From NCBI GenBank assembly GCA_965203575.1, contig OZ241894.1:3844001-3908000 (forward strand): 64,000 bases of DNA, given 5' to 3'. Under the pieces are notes generated by a model that saw only the letters and a program-made list of their open reading frames with translations, ran no database searches and was not told the DNA's origin. This DNA comes from Aldehydirespirator sp965203575 (GTDB taxonomy: Bacteria > Actinomycetota > Acidimicrobiia > Acidimicrobiales > Aldehydirespiratoraceae). The translations under genes and the position numbers were made by a program. Below are positions 1-7,964 of this stretch, one piece after another. Position 1 is the stretch's first letter, and each line of letters opens with the position of its first letter.

Positions 1-2
1 GG

Positions 3-1169
3 GCCGCCGCCGGTGGCGGCCTCGATGTGCGGCCCGACACGCCGCTGGTGGCCCGCGTCCAGGCCATCATCCCGGTGGAGGAGGACCAGAAGATCGGGCC
101 CCGCGACGGCCTCTATGCCGGCTACTCGCGGCCCGACGGCTGGCCGGTCAAGAAGGACGACTACCGCTGCCAGGTCCACGAGGTGGCCGATCCCGAGGGC
201 GACGGCACATGGGTCAAGGGCTTCGAGTTCCGGCCCGACCAGGTGGAGGTGGTGCACCACGCCATCGTCTACCGGGTTCCGGCTGCGGCCGCGGAGGAGG
301 TTGCGTCCAGGATCGAGGCCGAGGACCGCATTGAGGCAGCCCAGGGCTTCTCCGACGAGCCGGGCTGGACCTGCTTCGGGCTGTCGGGGCTCTTCTCCCA
401 GGGCGTGTACTCGATCCAGGGCTGGGCGCCGGGCCAGTCGCCGACCATCTACCCGGAGGGGTACGGCATCTACCTGTGGCCCGGCGACATGATCGTCAAC
501 CAGATCCACTACCACTACGACCACGACACCCCGGCCGACGGCTCGTGGATCATCCTCGACACCGCCACCGACGCCGAGGTGGCCGCGGGCATGACCCACA
601 TCACCGGCGACAGCTACCTCACCCCGGCCGAGGTGCCCTGCACGCCCGAGGAGGCTGCCGTCGCGGCCGAGCGGGCGGCCACCATCGACGGCTATGTCAA
701 CCTGTGCGAGCGGTCCAACGTGCTGGCCGAGATCGGCGAGAAGTACGACGACTTCGCCCCGCTCATCCCCGGCTTGCTGCTGGCGCAGTGCGGCGGCACC
801 GTCGACGACTACGACGACCTCGACGGCAGCATCGGCTACAGCTCCTGCGATCTACCGGCCCGCGACACCGGCACCATCCACACGGTGCTGGGCCACATGC
901 ACGAGTTCGGCGCGGCCTACCGGATGACCCTGCATCCCGACACGCCGGAGGAGCGGATCCTGCTCGACATCCCGGTGTGGGACTTCGAGTGGCAGCTCAA
1001 CTACGAGCCGGTGGAGAATATCCGCATCGAGCGGGGCGACACGGTTCGCTTCGAGTGCTGGTGGGACCGCACGCTGCAGTTCATGCCCGAGCCCCGCTAC
1101 ATCACCTGGAACGAGGGCACCGTCGACGAGATGTGCTTCTCCAGCATCGCGGTGATCCCGGACGCCTAG
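3..1169 (+). CDS. Copper type II monooxygenase-like protein, 5'-truncated by window edge
   Basis: The reading frame is open to the left edge, so the N-terminus is missing; the first internal start would be GTG at 27. The protein resembles the copper type II, ascorbate-dependent monooxygenase fold (peptidylglycine alpha-hydroxylating and dopamine beta-monooxygenase family), which hydroxylates C-H bonds with two copper ions. Visible support is an HH pair in VEVVHHAIVYRV, a His-rich NQIHYHYDHD segment, an HMH motif in VLGHMHEFG, and the C-terminal WEWQ-like, ERGDTVRFEC and WNEGTVDEMC blocks typical of these enzymes. The substrate cannot be told. A ROK kinase gene follows after 10 bases, so the two may be co-transcribed. 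Family call is good, reaction is inferred. Confidence 0.75.
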   Translation, partial: AAAGGGLDVRPDTPLVARVQAIIPVEEDQKIGPRDGLYAGYSRPDGWPVKKDDYRCQVHEVADPEGDGTWVKGFEFRPDQVEVVHHAIVYRVPAAAAEEVASRIEAEDRIEAAQGFSDEPGWTCFGLSGLFSQGVYSIQGWAPGQSPTIYPEGYGIYLWPGDMIVNQIHYHYDHDTPADGSWIILDTATDAEVAAGMTHITGDSYLTPAEVPCTPEEAAVAAERAATIDGYVNLCERSNVLAEIGEKYDDFAPLIPGLLLAQCGGTVDDYDDLDGSIGYSSCDLPARDTGTIHTVLGHMHEFGAAYRMTLHPDTPEERILLDIPVWDFEWQLNYEPVENIRIERGDTVRFECWWDRTLQFMPEPRYITWNEGTVDEMCFSSIAVIPDA

Positions 1170-1179
1170 AGACCAAGAG

Positions 1180-2058
1180 ATGACGGACCGGCTGTTGGGG
1201 GCGGTGGAGGCCGGCGGGACCAAGTTCCGGTGTGCGGTGGTGTCGTCGGACCTGACGATCGTCGACTCCTGCCATGTGCTGACAACGGACCCCGACACGA
1301 CGCTGTCAACCGTTGTGGAGTTCCTCGAGCGGTCCGGGCCGGTGTCCGCGCTGGGAATCGCCTCGTTCGGTCCCGTCGATCTTGATCCCGACTCGCCCGG
1401 CTACGGGTCGATCGCGGACACGCCGAAACCTGGGTGGTCGGGTGCCCCGATCCTGAGCCGGCTCTCGGAGGCCCTCGGGGCGCCGGCCGGCATCCAGACC
1501 GACGTGGAGGCGGCCGCCGTGGCCGAGCAGACCCTGGGGCCCGAGCCCAGGCCGCGGTCACTCGCCTACGTCACCGTCGGCACCGGGATCGGGGCCGCGG
1601 TCGCGGTCGACGGCCTGCCCTGGCGGGGGCGACACCACAGCGAGCTGGGGCACATCCCGGTTCGCCGTGTGGCCGGCGACGACTATCCGGGCCGCTGCCC
1701 GTTCCACCGCGACTGCCTGGAGGGGATGGCCTGCGGACCGGCCATAGCCGAACGCTGGGGTGTCGACCCGTCCGAGGCTGAAGGTCGCGACGACATCTGG
1801 CAGTTGGAGGCCTCGTATCTGGCCCAGCTCGTGCGGGTGCTCGCTTACTCGTTCTCCCCCGACCGGGTGGTGTTCGGAGGTGGCGTCGGCAGCCGGCCCG
1901 GTCTGGCTGAGATGATCCGGGCCGCGGCCCGCACAGAGCTCGCCGGCTATGCCGACTACAGCTCAGGAGATGACGGGTTCGTGACCGCCCCCGCGCTGGG
2001 CAACGACTCCGGCCTGCTGGGCGCCGCCCTCCTCGCCCGATCGCTCTTGGGAGACTGA
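1180..2058 (+). CDS. ROK-family sugar kinase, fructokinase-like
   Basis: 292-residue ROK kinase expected to phosphorylate a hexose with ATP in the cytoplasm. The N-terminal phosphate loop reads AVEAGGTKFRCAVV, followed by FGPVDLDPDSPGYG and TPKPGW, which is the signature of the fructokinase branch (YdhR/GmuE type). TDVEAAAVAEQ holds the likely catalytic Asp, and YVTVGTGIGAA is the second nucleotide-binding loop. HSELGHIPV and CPFHRDCLEG supply the His and Cys-His-Cys zinc ligands of the family. It starts at ATG 10 bases after the upstream monooxygenase. Fructose is the best substrate guess; glucose or mannose are possible. Confidence 0.85.
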   Translation: MTDRLLGAVEAGGTKFRCAVVSSDLTIVDSCHVLTTDPDTTLSTVVEFLERSGPVSALGIASFGPVDLDPDSPGYGSIADTPKPGWSGAPILSRLSEALGAPAGIQTDVEAAAVAEQTLGPEPRPRSLAYVTVGTGIGAAVAVDGLPWRGRHHSELGHIPVRRVAGDDYPGRCPFHRDCLEGMACGPAIAERWGVDPSEAEGRDDIWQLEASYLAQLVRVLAYSFSPDRVVFGGGVGSRPGLAEMIRAAARTELAGYADYSSGDDGFVTAPALGNDSGLLGAALLARSLLGD

Positions 2059-2063
2059 CGCGG

Positions 2064-3182
2064 TCAGGGGGCGGCGATAAGGCGGCCCAGGTCGGCCAAC
2101 TGTTCCTCGGCATGGCCGAGAGTGAGCTCCATGTGGCGGGCGGCCAGGAAGTGGCGGTGCAGGGGGTAGTCGCGGTCGACCCCGACTCCGCCGTGGACGT
2201 GGACCGCGGCGTGCACCACCCGGAAGCCGCCCTCCGAGGCCCAGTACTTGGCTATGGCGATCTCGCGGTCGGCGGGCAGGCCGGCCGACAGGCGCCACGC
2301 GGCCTGGTAGGCGGTCAGCCAGATGGCCTCGGCGTCGATGTAGGAGTCGCCCGCCCGCTGGCTCACGGCCTGGAAGGTGGCGATCGGGCGGTCGAACTGG
2401 TGGCGCTGCTTGGTGTAGTCGGCGGCCAGTTCGATGGCGGCCCGGGCCGCTCCGGACATCGTCATGCACAGCCCGACGTTGGCGTGCCGCTCGATGAACC
2501 GCACGATCTCGGTGCCGTCGACTGTGCCTGCGCCGAGCAGGGCGCCGGCGTCCACGGGCACGCCCGACAACTCGAAGCGGGCCTCGGGACGGCCCGTCGT
2601 CACCCCCACGGGGATGCGCTCCAGGCCCTCGGCGCCGGTCGGCACGATGAACACACCCACTGCCCCGTCGTCGAGACGGGCGGGCACCAGCGAGACGTCG
2701 GCGTCCAGGCCGCCCGCTACCAGCACCTTGGTGCCGTCGAGAACGAACCCGCCGTTGTCCGAGCGGGCCGCCGTCGTCGGCTCGACGGGAGAGGTGCCGT
2801 CCTCGGCCAGCGCCGCGCAGGCCAATACCGAGCCGTCGGCCATTCCGGGAAGCCAGGCCTCCCGCTGATCCTCGGTGCCGAAGGCAGCCACCGGCATGGC
2901 CCCCATCACCGCGGTGGTCAGCAGCGGCACCGGCGACGCCCGCCGGCCGACCTCCTCCAACGCCACCGCGGTGGCCAGGAAGCCCAGGCCGAGCCCGCCG
3001 TGGGCCTCCGGGATCGACGCGCCCACCACTCCGGTGGCGGCCAGCGCGGCCCACGCCTTGCGGTCCACGTGGTCGCCCTCGGCGGCCAGTGCCTTGAGGC
3101 GCTCATGCGACGACATGTCGTCGAGCACCTGCGCGGTCAGGTCCCGGATGGCCTGCTCTTCCTCGCCCAGCTCGAAGTCCAC
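2064..3182 (-). CDS. Acyl-CoA dehydrogenase, probable partner subunit of a heteromeric enzyme
   Basis: 372-residue acyl-CoA dehydrogenase fold protein (flavin-dependent alpha,beta-dehydrogenation of an acyl-CoA). I place the start at GTG 3182 (VDFELGEEEQAIRD), 20 bases after the stop of the upstream acyl-CoA dehydrogenase and preceded by an ACGGAG ribosome site; the frame stays open further upstream but that part is out-of-frame overlap with the neighbour. It has the N-terminal helical domain, a central beta domain and the C-terminal DYTKQRHQFDRPIATFQA block. In actinobacterial steroid side-chain degradation, FadE26/FadE27-type pairs of adjacent genes form alpha2beta2 enzymes; the order and sizes here match that pattern, but the substrate is inferred. 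Confidence 0.8.
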   Translation of the reverse strand: MDFELGEEEQAIRDLTAQVLDDMSSHERLKALAAEGDHVDRKAWAALAATGVVGASIPEAHGGLGLGFLATAVALEEVGRRASPVPLLTTAVMGAMPVAAFGTEDQREAWLPGMADGSVLACAALAEDGTSPVEPTTAARSDNGGFVLDGTKVLVAGGLDADVSLVPARLDDGAVGVFIVPTGAEGLERIPVGVTTGRPEARFELSGVPVDAGALLGAGTVDGTEIVRFIERHANVGLCMTMSGAARAAIELAADYTKQRHQFDRPIATFQAVSQRAGDSYIDAEAIWLTAYQAAWRLSAGLPADREIAIAKYWASEGGFRVVHAAVHVHGGVGVDRDYPLHRHFLAARHMELTLGHAEEQLADLGRLIAAP

Positions 3183-3202
3183 CGCTCGCCGCTCCGTCCG
3201 TC

Positions 3203-4405
3203 CTAGCGGGAGGCTCGGGGGTAGCCCAGGCCGAACTGTGAGATCAGGTCGCGCTGCATCTCGTTGGTGCCGCCGCCGAAGGTGAGGATCACCGTCGAGC
3301 GGTACATCATCTCCAGCCGGGACAGGTACCCGGGCGAGCCCTCCGCCACGTAGGCCCGCTGGCCGTACACCTGCATCAGCCTGCGGTAGGCGTCGACGTA
3401 GAACTCGGTGCCCGAGACCTTCACTGCCGAGGAGTCGGCCACGAAGGCGGCGATGGTGGCCTTGTCGGGCTCGGCCCCGTCGATCCGGTTGGCCACCGTC
3501 CAGGCCACCTTCCAGTTGGCCAGGCGCAGGAACTCCAGCCGGGCGGCCACCTCGGCCAGGTTGCGCTGCACCCACGGCTCGTCGATCACGTAGGAGTCGT
3601 CGGCCCGCTTGGCCGACTTGGCCCACTCGACGCACTCCTCCAAGCGCTTGGTGACCATCCCCGACGAGCAGATCGTCACCCGCTCCCGGTTGAGCTGGCT
3701 GGTGATCAGGCCCCAGCCCCGGTTCTCCTCGCCGATCAGGGTCGAAGCCGGCACCCGGCAGTCGTCGAAGAAGGTGTGGTTGATGTTGTGCGACGACAGC
3801 AGGTCGAGGGGCTCGATGCTGATGCCGGGCGTGTCCATGGGGATGCAGAACAGCGAGATGCCCTTGTGCTTGGGGACCTCGGGGTCGGTGCGGGCCGCCA
3901 GCCAGATGTAGTCGGCGTCCTTGGCCAGCGACGTCCACGTCTTCTGGCCGTTGATCACGTAGGTCTCGCCGTCGCGCACCGCCCGGGTGGTGAGCGAGGC
4001 CAGGTCGGTGCCGGCGTCGGGCTCGGAGTAGCCGATACAGAAGGTGAGCTCGCCGCCGGCGATGCGGGGCAGGAAGAAGTCCTTCTGCTCGTCGGTGCCG
4101 TACTGCATGATGGTCGGGCCGACGGTGTTGATGGTGAGCATGGGGATGGGCGCGCCGAGCGCCACGGACTCGTCGAACACGATGAACTGCTCCACCGCCG
4201 ACATTCCGCGGCCGCCGTACTCGGTGGGCCAGCCGACCGCCAGCCAGCCGTCGGCCCCCATCTGGCGCACGATGCGGCGGTGCACCGGCCCGGTGCCGTC
4301 CTCGGCGCCCAACTCGGCCCGCACGTCGTCGGTGAGCAGATCGGCGTAGTAGGCCCGCAGCTCGCCCCGCAGCGCCTCCTGCTCAGCCGTGTACCCGATG
4401 TGCAT
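3203..4405 (-). CDS. Acyl-CoA dehydrogenase, FadE26/ChsE4-like
   Basis: 400-residue acyl-CoA dehydrogenase. The start MHIGYTAEQEALRGELRAYY, the GWPTEYGGRG segment, the IGYSEPDAGTDLASL flavin-binding block, INGQKTWTSLAKDADYIWLA and the C-terminal TFGGGTNEMQRDLI are very close to what I remember of mycobacterial FadE26 (ChsE4), which dehydrogenates cholesterol side-chain acyl-CoAs as a heterotetramer. First gene of a two-gene operon with the smaller dehydrogenase downstream. A steroid or branched acyl-CoA substrate is plausible but not proven; no other steroid gene is in the window. Confidence 0.88.
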   Translation of the reverse strand: MHIGYTAEQEALRGELRAYYADLLTDDVRAELGAEDGTGPVHRRIVRQMGADGWLAVGWPTEYGGRGMSAVEQFIVFDESVALGAPIPMLTINTVGPTIMQYGTDEQKDFFLPRIAGGELTFCIGYSEPDAGTDLASLTTRAVRDGETYVINGQKTWTSLAKDADYIWLAARTDPEVPKHKGISLFCIPMDTPGISIEPLDLLSSHNINHTFFDDCRVPASTLIGEENRGWGLITSQLNRERVTICSSGMVTKRLEECVEWAKSAKRADDSYVIDEPWVQRNLAEVAARLEFLRLANWKVAWTVANRIDGAEPDKATIAAFVADSSAVKVSGTEFYVDAYRRLMQVYGQRAYVAEGSPGYLSRLEMMYRSTVILTFGGGTNEMQRDLISQFGLGYPRASR

Positions 4406-4568
4406 GGCGTGCCCTCCCCGCAGCTAATCGTCGCGGGCACCTCTTGTCCATGATCCTAATCAGGCGTCATACAACCGGACGCTTGACCTACGGCTGAACC
4501 GTGGCAGCCACGGCCCTGCCCGGGACAGCCGCGGCGCGTAGAACTAGGCGCCCGACTAACGGGGCGAG

Positions 4569-4820
4569 TCAAAGGTCGCGTAGATCGACGAGATCAAACC
4601 AGCCCTGGCCTTCATACACGTGAATGACCACAACCGTCGACTCAATCAGCATCCATCTGCTCATGGGCGAGCGGCCCGCGGATCGGATGCCGGGCAACTC
4701 CGTCAAAGGCCGGTCGGCTAGATCAATAAGGCCCTCCAGCAGGCTCGACCGTTGCAGGTCGTCCTTCCCCTCGGCCCACGCATCGAAGCAGCCGCGCGGA
4801 TCGGCCATCCGCCATGGCAC
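4569..4820 (-). CDS. Small hypothetical protein, second gene of a two-gene pair (possible toxin)
   Basis: 83 residues from GTG 4820, beginning 3 bases after the stop of the upstream small gene, with GAGG in the stop region acting as ribosome site. I do not recognise the family. The end is beta-rich (RWMLIESTVVVIHVYEGQG, then FDLVDLRDL). The tight coupling of two very small genes with an acidic upstream partner looks like a toxin-antitoxin module, but no named toxin motif is visible. Confidence 0.45.
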   Translation of the reverse strand: MPWRMADPRGCFDAWAEGKDDLQRSSLLEGLIDLADRPLTELPGIRSAGRSPMSRWMLIESTVVVIHVYEGQGWFDLVDLRDL

Positions 4821-4823
4821 GCC

Positions 4824-5063
4824 TCAGGTCTTCTTCAGCGAGACGTGCTCGCCGCGACGAGCCCGGTCCGCGAGTTCGCGAAGGTCGCCAATGTCGAGTG
4901 CGCTCTCCCGGGCCGCTTGGTCGCTCATGCGGCTGGGCGCGGCGGTCTCGGCTTCCGTCTGCGCGCGTTCGACCTCGGCGAGAGCATCTGATTCGAGCAC
5001 ATCCTCAAGGCGGAGACCGTCACGCGGCGGGGATTCCTTTGCAGTGTCGCGGGCTCGGGTCAC
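4824..5063 (-). CDS. Small hypothetical protein, first gene of a two-gene pair (possible antitoxin)
   Basis: 79 residues from GTG 5063, rich in Glu, Ala and Arg and predicted largely helical (LEDVLESDALAEVERAQTEA). It ends 3 bases before the next small gene. No DNA-binding motif is obvious. The size, acidity and position before another small gene fit an antitoxin; this is inference from layout only. Confidence 0.45.
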   Translation of the reverse strand: MTRARDTAKESPPRDGLRLEDVLESDALAEVERAQTEAETAAPSRMSDQAARESALDIGDLRELADRARRGEHVSLKKT

Positions 5064-5103
5064 GAAGCCAGCCTAGTGGGCTGTCCACTAGAGTTTGCGT
5101 CCC

Positions 5104-5301
5104 ATGCCCTTCTGGCTCATCGACGTTCCCAAACTGATTGCCGGGGGTGCGGTGGTGGCGTTCGCGATGTATCTCGTGTGGTCCATGGGCTCAGATCACG
5201 GACAGGACAAAGCCCGCCGCGAGGGCGGATACAGCGAGGGGTACAAAGACGGCTACCGCGACGGATTGCGCTCTCTCGACGAACCACCAGGAGACGCCTA
5301 G
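5104..5301 (+). CDS. Small single-pass membrane protein, hypothetical
   Basis: 65 residues from ATG 5104 (a TTG at 5095 in the same frame is less likely). One N-terminal membrane segment (LIAGGAVVAFAMYLVW) is followed by a charged, Gly/Tyr/Asp-rich tail with a short internal repetition (EGGYSEGYKDGYRDG). It is divergent from the small two-gene pair on the left and convergent with the HELAH protein on the right. Function unknown. Confidence 0.5.
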   Translation: MPFWLIDVPKLIAGGAVVAFAMYLVWSMGSDHGQDKARREGGYSEGYKDGYRDGLRSLDEPPGDA

Positions 5302-5318
5302 CGGCGGGCGACTCCATC

Positions 5319-6491
5319 TCAGGATTCGTAGTTGCATGCTTCTTGTGTCACGGCGAGTGCGGGCGAGTCCCCGAGATCGAATTCCACCTGCACAATGTCG
5401 CGCTGAGTGTGCTCGATCCGCAGAAATAGTCTGTCCGCTCCCTGGAACCGACCCACCAGGCTGGATGCATCGCGTTCGGGCCAGAGGGCCATGGTCAGGT
5501 TCTCGTCGGTCATCCACCGCCTGTCCGACAGATATTCTTCGTCCGAGAACCGGTAGCGGATACGTACCTGATAGTCGGGCGCTGCTCGACGGAGCCTTCT
5601 GCCGTGTTCCAGGAACAAGATTGCCTCGAGTTGCCTCGCAGGCTCTCCCGACTGCTCGTAGTTGGTCACGCACATGATCCGCAACGTGTGATTCGACTCC
5701 GGGTCTGTGACCTGTGCCGCACTATGGATCACGCCCCACTCAGACTCATCCGGTGCAAGGAGTTGCCAGTCGCCGGGATCCAGGTCCGGGGCCTGGCCGC
5801 ACACTCCCGCCGTATCCAGTCCCGCGTATCTGACGTAGAGGTCGTCCGCGACGCAACGGAACAGGTTTCCGTGGCCGCACACTGACTGGCGATGCGTCCA
5901 GTCGTCAGCGCAGGCCGCCATCTCGTCGCTGTCAGAAATTAGGGCGTGGGCCAACTCGTGGAGGAGCACTTGCAATGTGAAGTTCTCGGAGCGTCCGCTG
6001 ACGACCTCAATGGCATGACTGGCGGGTTCATAGCAGCCAGCAACATCAAGTAGCCACCCGCAGGGACCCTCCTCAAGATCCGGGGGCCAACTCGGCTTGC
6101 CGGGAGTGTCCGTCTCGCGCCAGACTCTCGCTATGAGTGCTTGCATTTCAGGCTTGCTCATCTCCGGGTCGCGTGTCCCGAGCCAGGCGCAGGACTCCCA
6201 GTCGTAGACGCCCAGCACGATCGCTGGCGCGCAGCGACCAGAGGCGATTTCCTTCTCCGCTCTGCTGCTGAGTTCCGCCGCTTGGATTGTGTCGGGCATG
6301 TCGCCAGCCACCGTCGCCGTCTCCCTTTCCGATCTGGCGCTGATCTCCACCCGGCCATCTGTCGGCTGAGGTCTGTCGTCCTCCCACAGCAACCTAGTGA
6401 AGTCGGACGGCTCTAGCCCTAGCCCTACCGCTACCGCGAGGCAGACCACCAAAAAGACCCACCATCCAAGGAACTTGACCCCCTCACTCAA
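5319..6491 (-). CDS. Membrane-anchored putative zinc metallopeptidase (HELAH)
   Basis: 390-residue protein with an N-terminal membrane anchor (about residues 8-26) and a long outside portion rich in Cys. The sequence LLHELAHALI contains HExxH, the zinc-binding and catalytic motif of metallopeptidases; CGHGNLFRCV about 30 residues later could supply the third ligand, as in SprT/minigluzincin-like enzymes. Multiple Cys pairs suggest disulfides outside the cytoplasm. The C-terminal half has no family I recognise. It is not in an obvious operon. Peptidase activity is an inference from the motif. Confidence 0.6.
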   Translation of the reverse strand: MSEGVKFLGWWVFLVVCLAVAVGLGLEPSDFTRLLWEDDRPQPTDGRVEISARSERETATVAGDMPDTIQAAELSSRAEKEIASGRCAPAIVLGVYDWESCAWLGTRDPEMSKPEMQALIARVWRETDTPGKPSWPPDLEEGPCGWLLDVAGCYEPASHAIEVVSGRSENFTLQVLLHELAHALISDSDEMAACADDWTHRQSVCGHGNLFRCVADDLYVRYAGLDTAGVCGQAPDLDPGDWQLLAPDESEWGVIHSAAQVTDPESNHTLRIMCVTNYEQSGEPARQLEAILFLEHGRRLRRAAPDYQVRIRYRFSDEEYLSDRRWMTDENLTMALWPERDASSLVGRFQGADRLFLRIEHTQRDIVQVEFDLGDSPALAVTQEACNYES

Positions 6492-6563
6492 GCCACTACC
6501 TCACGGTATGGCTGACAGAGACCGTGATATGCACGCGGAAAGAGAACAATGGCCGGACACAAC

Positions 6564-6840
6564 GCTATTCGTAGCGGGTTCCGTTGGCCTCTATGTAGTC
6601 GAGCCACAGGGCGCCCGCGTCGGGGGCCAACTCGCCCGGGCGGTAGGTGACAGGCCGTGGCACTCGTAGACGTCCCAGCTGACTGGAGACCGGCGGTTCA
6701 TGCCGACGCCCATGTCCTCGAAGGGGACCATCGCCTCTCCTGTCGGTCTGCGGTCCACGCTGAGGCTGGCGTTCCAAACCAGGCTGCCGAGGTGCCCCAT
6801 GCTCAGGCTCGCACGGGAAGTGCAGTCGGCCAGCAGCCTA
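6564..6840 (-). pseudogene. Remnant of an arylsulfatase 3' end
   Basis: This stretch copies the last ~330 bases of the intact arylsulfatase gene at 7965-10466, starting at the same point just past the stop codon. It encodes broken pieces such as SLVWNASLSVD, RRSPVSWDVY, VTYRPGELAPDAG and LDYIEANGTRYE in two different frames. Relative to the intact gene it has two small deletions (near 6651 and 6738) and scattered substitutions, so it is old and not translatable as one protein. It is in the same orientation as the intact gene, with the MT-A70 gene lying between the two copies. Confidence 0.85.
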
Positions 6841-7319
6841 AGCCGTGTAACCGATGTGCATACTTCAGGGCCCGCTCCTCACTGTTGGCGAACTCTACTG
6901 CCGCCCATTCCGGCCACGCCCCGCCGGTAGCCGCTCGGCTCTTGCTCAGAGCCCACCGCCTCGATCCACGTATCGAGCCAGACAAGAGGTCACGCGGCGT
7001 ATCGATGTCACACGCCCGTGGGATCATGGAGGAACCAGTAGCTGAAGAGCCGATCATATAGAGGGACGCCGATGTGCCGTGGCGAGAGTTGGCGATGACG
7101 GGACGGCCGCGTAGGCGCCCGTATCTTCAACCGCCGCCTCGGTGGCAACTACGGTTGGGGCGACCGATCAGAAGGGGGCCACCAGATGCCATCTGAAGCC
7201 GATCTGTCGCCTGTTTTTTGCCTGACGACGAGCCGCCGGTTGATCTCGACGGCTTCGAACGGGCTGGTCGCGCCGCCGACGCGACGGTGCCCCGAAGGCG
7301 CTGACTCGCACCCGAAGCG
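6841..7319. other. Gene-poor stretch upstream of the MT-A70 gene
   Basis: No gene is convincingly supported here. A minus-strand frame (7057 to 6803, 84 codons) overlaps the sulfatase remnant and contains a protein-like piece (AVEFANSEERALKYAHRL) that I cannot place. On the plus strand an ATG at 7186 with an AGGGGG site opens a 45-codon frame whose stop overlaps the MT-A70 start as ATGA. That frame runs through a six-T tract near 7207, after which a neighbouring frame reads more like protein (PDDEPPVDLDGFERAGR), so it may be a shifted short gene or chance. Confidence 0.3.
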
Positions 7320-7901
7320 ATGACGGTTACCGAACCCAACCCACTCACGTTGTTCCCCCCGTTACCGGAGAGCCGTTTCGACATCATCTATGCCGACCCA
7401 CCCTGGGACTACAAGGGCCAGCTACAACACGCTGGCGCAGGTAACGGCGACAGCGGCGGCGCAGTACGCCACTACCCGACCGTCCCGCTGCGAACCCTGC
7501 GCCGGCTGCCAGTGCTGGACGTGGCATCGGACAACGCGTTGCTGTTTCTGTGGGCCACCAGTCCGCATCTGGACCAAGCCATCGACTTGGGCACGTCATG
7601 GGGCTTCAACTGGGCAACAGTGGCGTTCGTGTGGGACAAGTGCAAGGTCAATCCTGGCTTCTACACGATGTCACAGTGCGAACTGTGCCTTGTCTTCAAA
7701 CACGGCAAGATCCCGTGGCCTCGCGGTGCCCGCAATGTTCGCCAACTGGTACGCGAACCGCGGCGCGACCACAGCCGCAAGCCTGACGAGGTGCGCCGCC
7801 GGATCGAGGCGATGTTCCCGGCCATGTCCAAGATCGAGCTGTTCGCTCGCACCCGTGTGCGCGGATGGCACTCGTGGGGCTTGGACGTCAGCGGTGGCTA
7901 G
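7320..7901 (+). CDS. MT-A70 family adenine methyltransferase
   Basis: 193-residue S-adenosylmethionine-dependent N6-adenine methyltransferase. The catalytic DPPW motif is in FDIIYADPPWDYKG near residue 28; other family blocks are LLFLWATSPHLDQAI, WGFNWATVAFVWDK, HSRKPDEVRRRIEAMFP and FARTRVRGWHSWG. No restriction enzyme or specificity gene is next to it, so it is probably a solitary DNA methyltransferase, perhaps of phage or mobile origin. It lies between two copies of the sulfatase 3' end and is transcribed opposite to them. Modification of RNA instead of DNA cannot be excluded by sequence. Confidence 0.9.
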   Translation: MTVTEPNPLTLFPPLPESRFDIIYADPPWDYKGQLQHAGAGNGDSGGAVRHYPTVPLRTLRRLPVLDVASDNALLFLWATSPHLDQAIDLGTSWGFNWATVAFVWDKCKVNPGFYTMSQCELCLVFKHGKIPWPRGARNVRQLVREPRRDHSRKPDEVRRRIEAMFPAMSKIELFARTRVRGWHSWGLDVSGG

Positions 7902-7964
7902 CCACGCTGGTAGGCGCCTCGTCGCAGCCGGGCCGGCTGGCGGCGTTCGCCGAGTGACGAGGTG

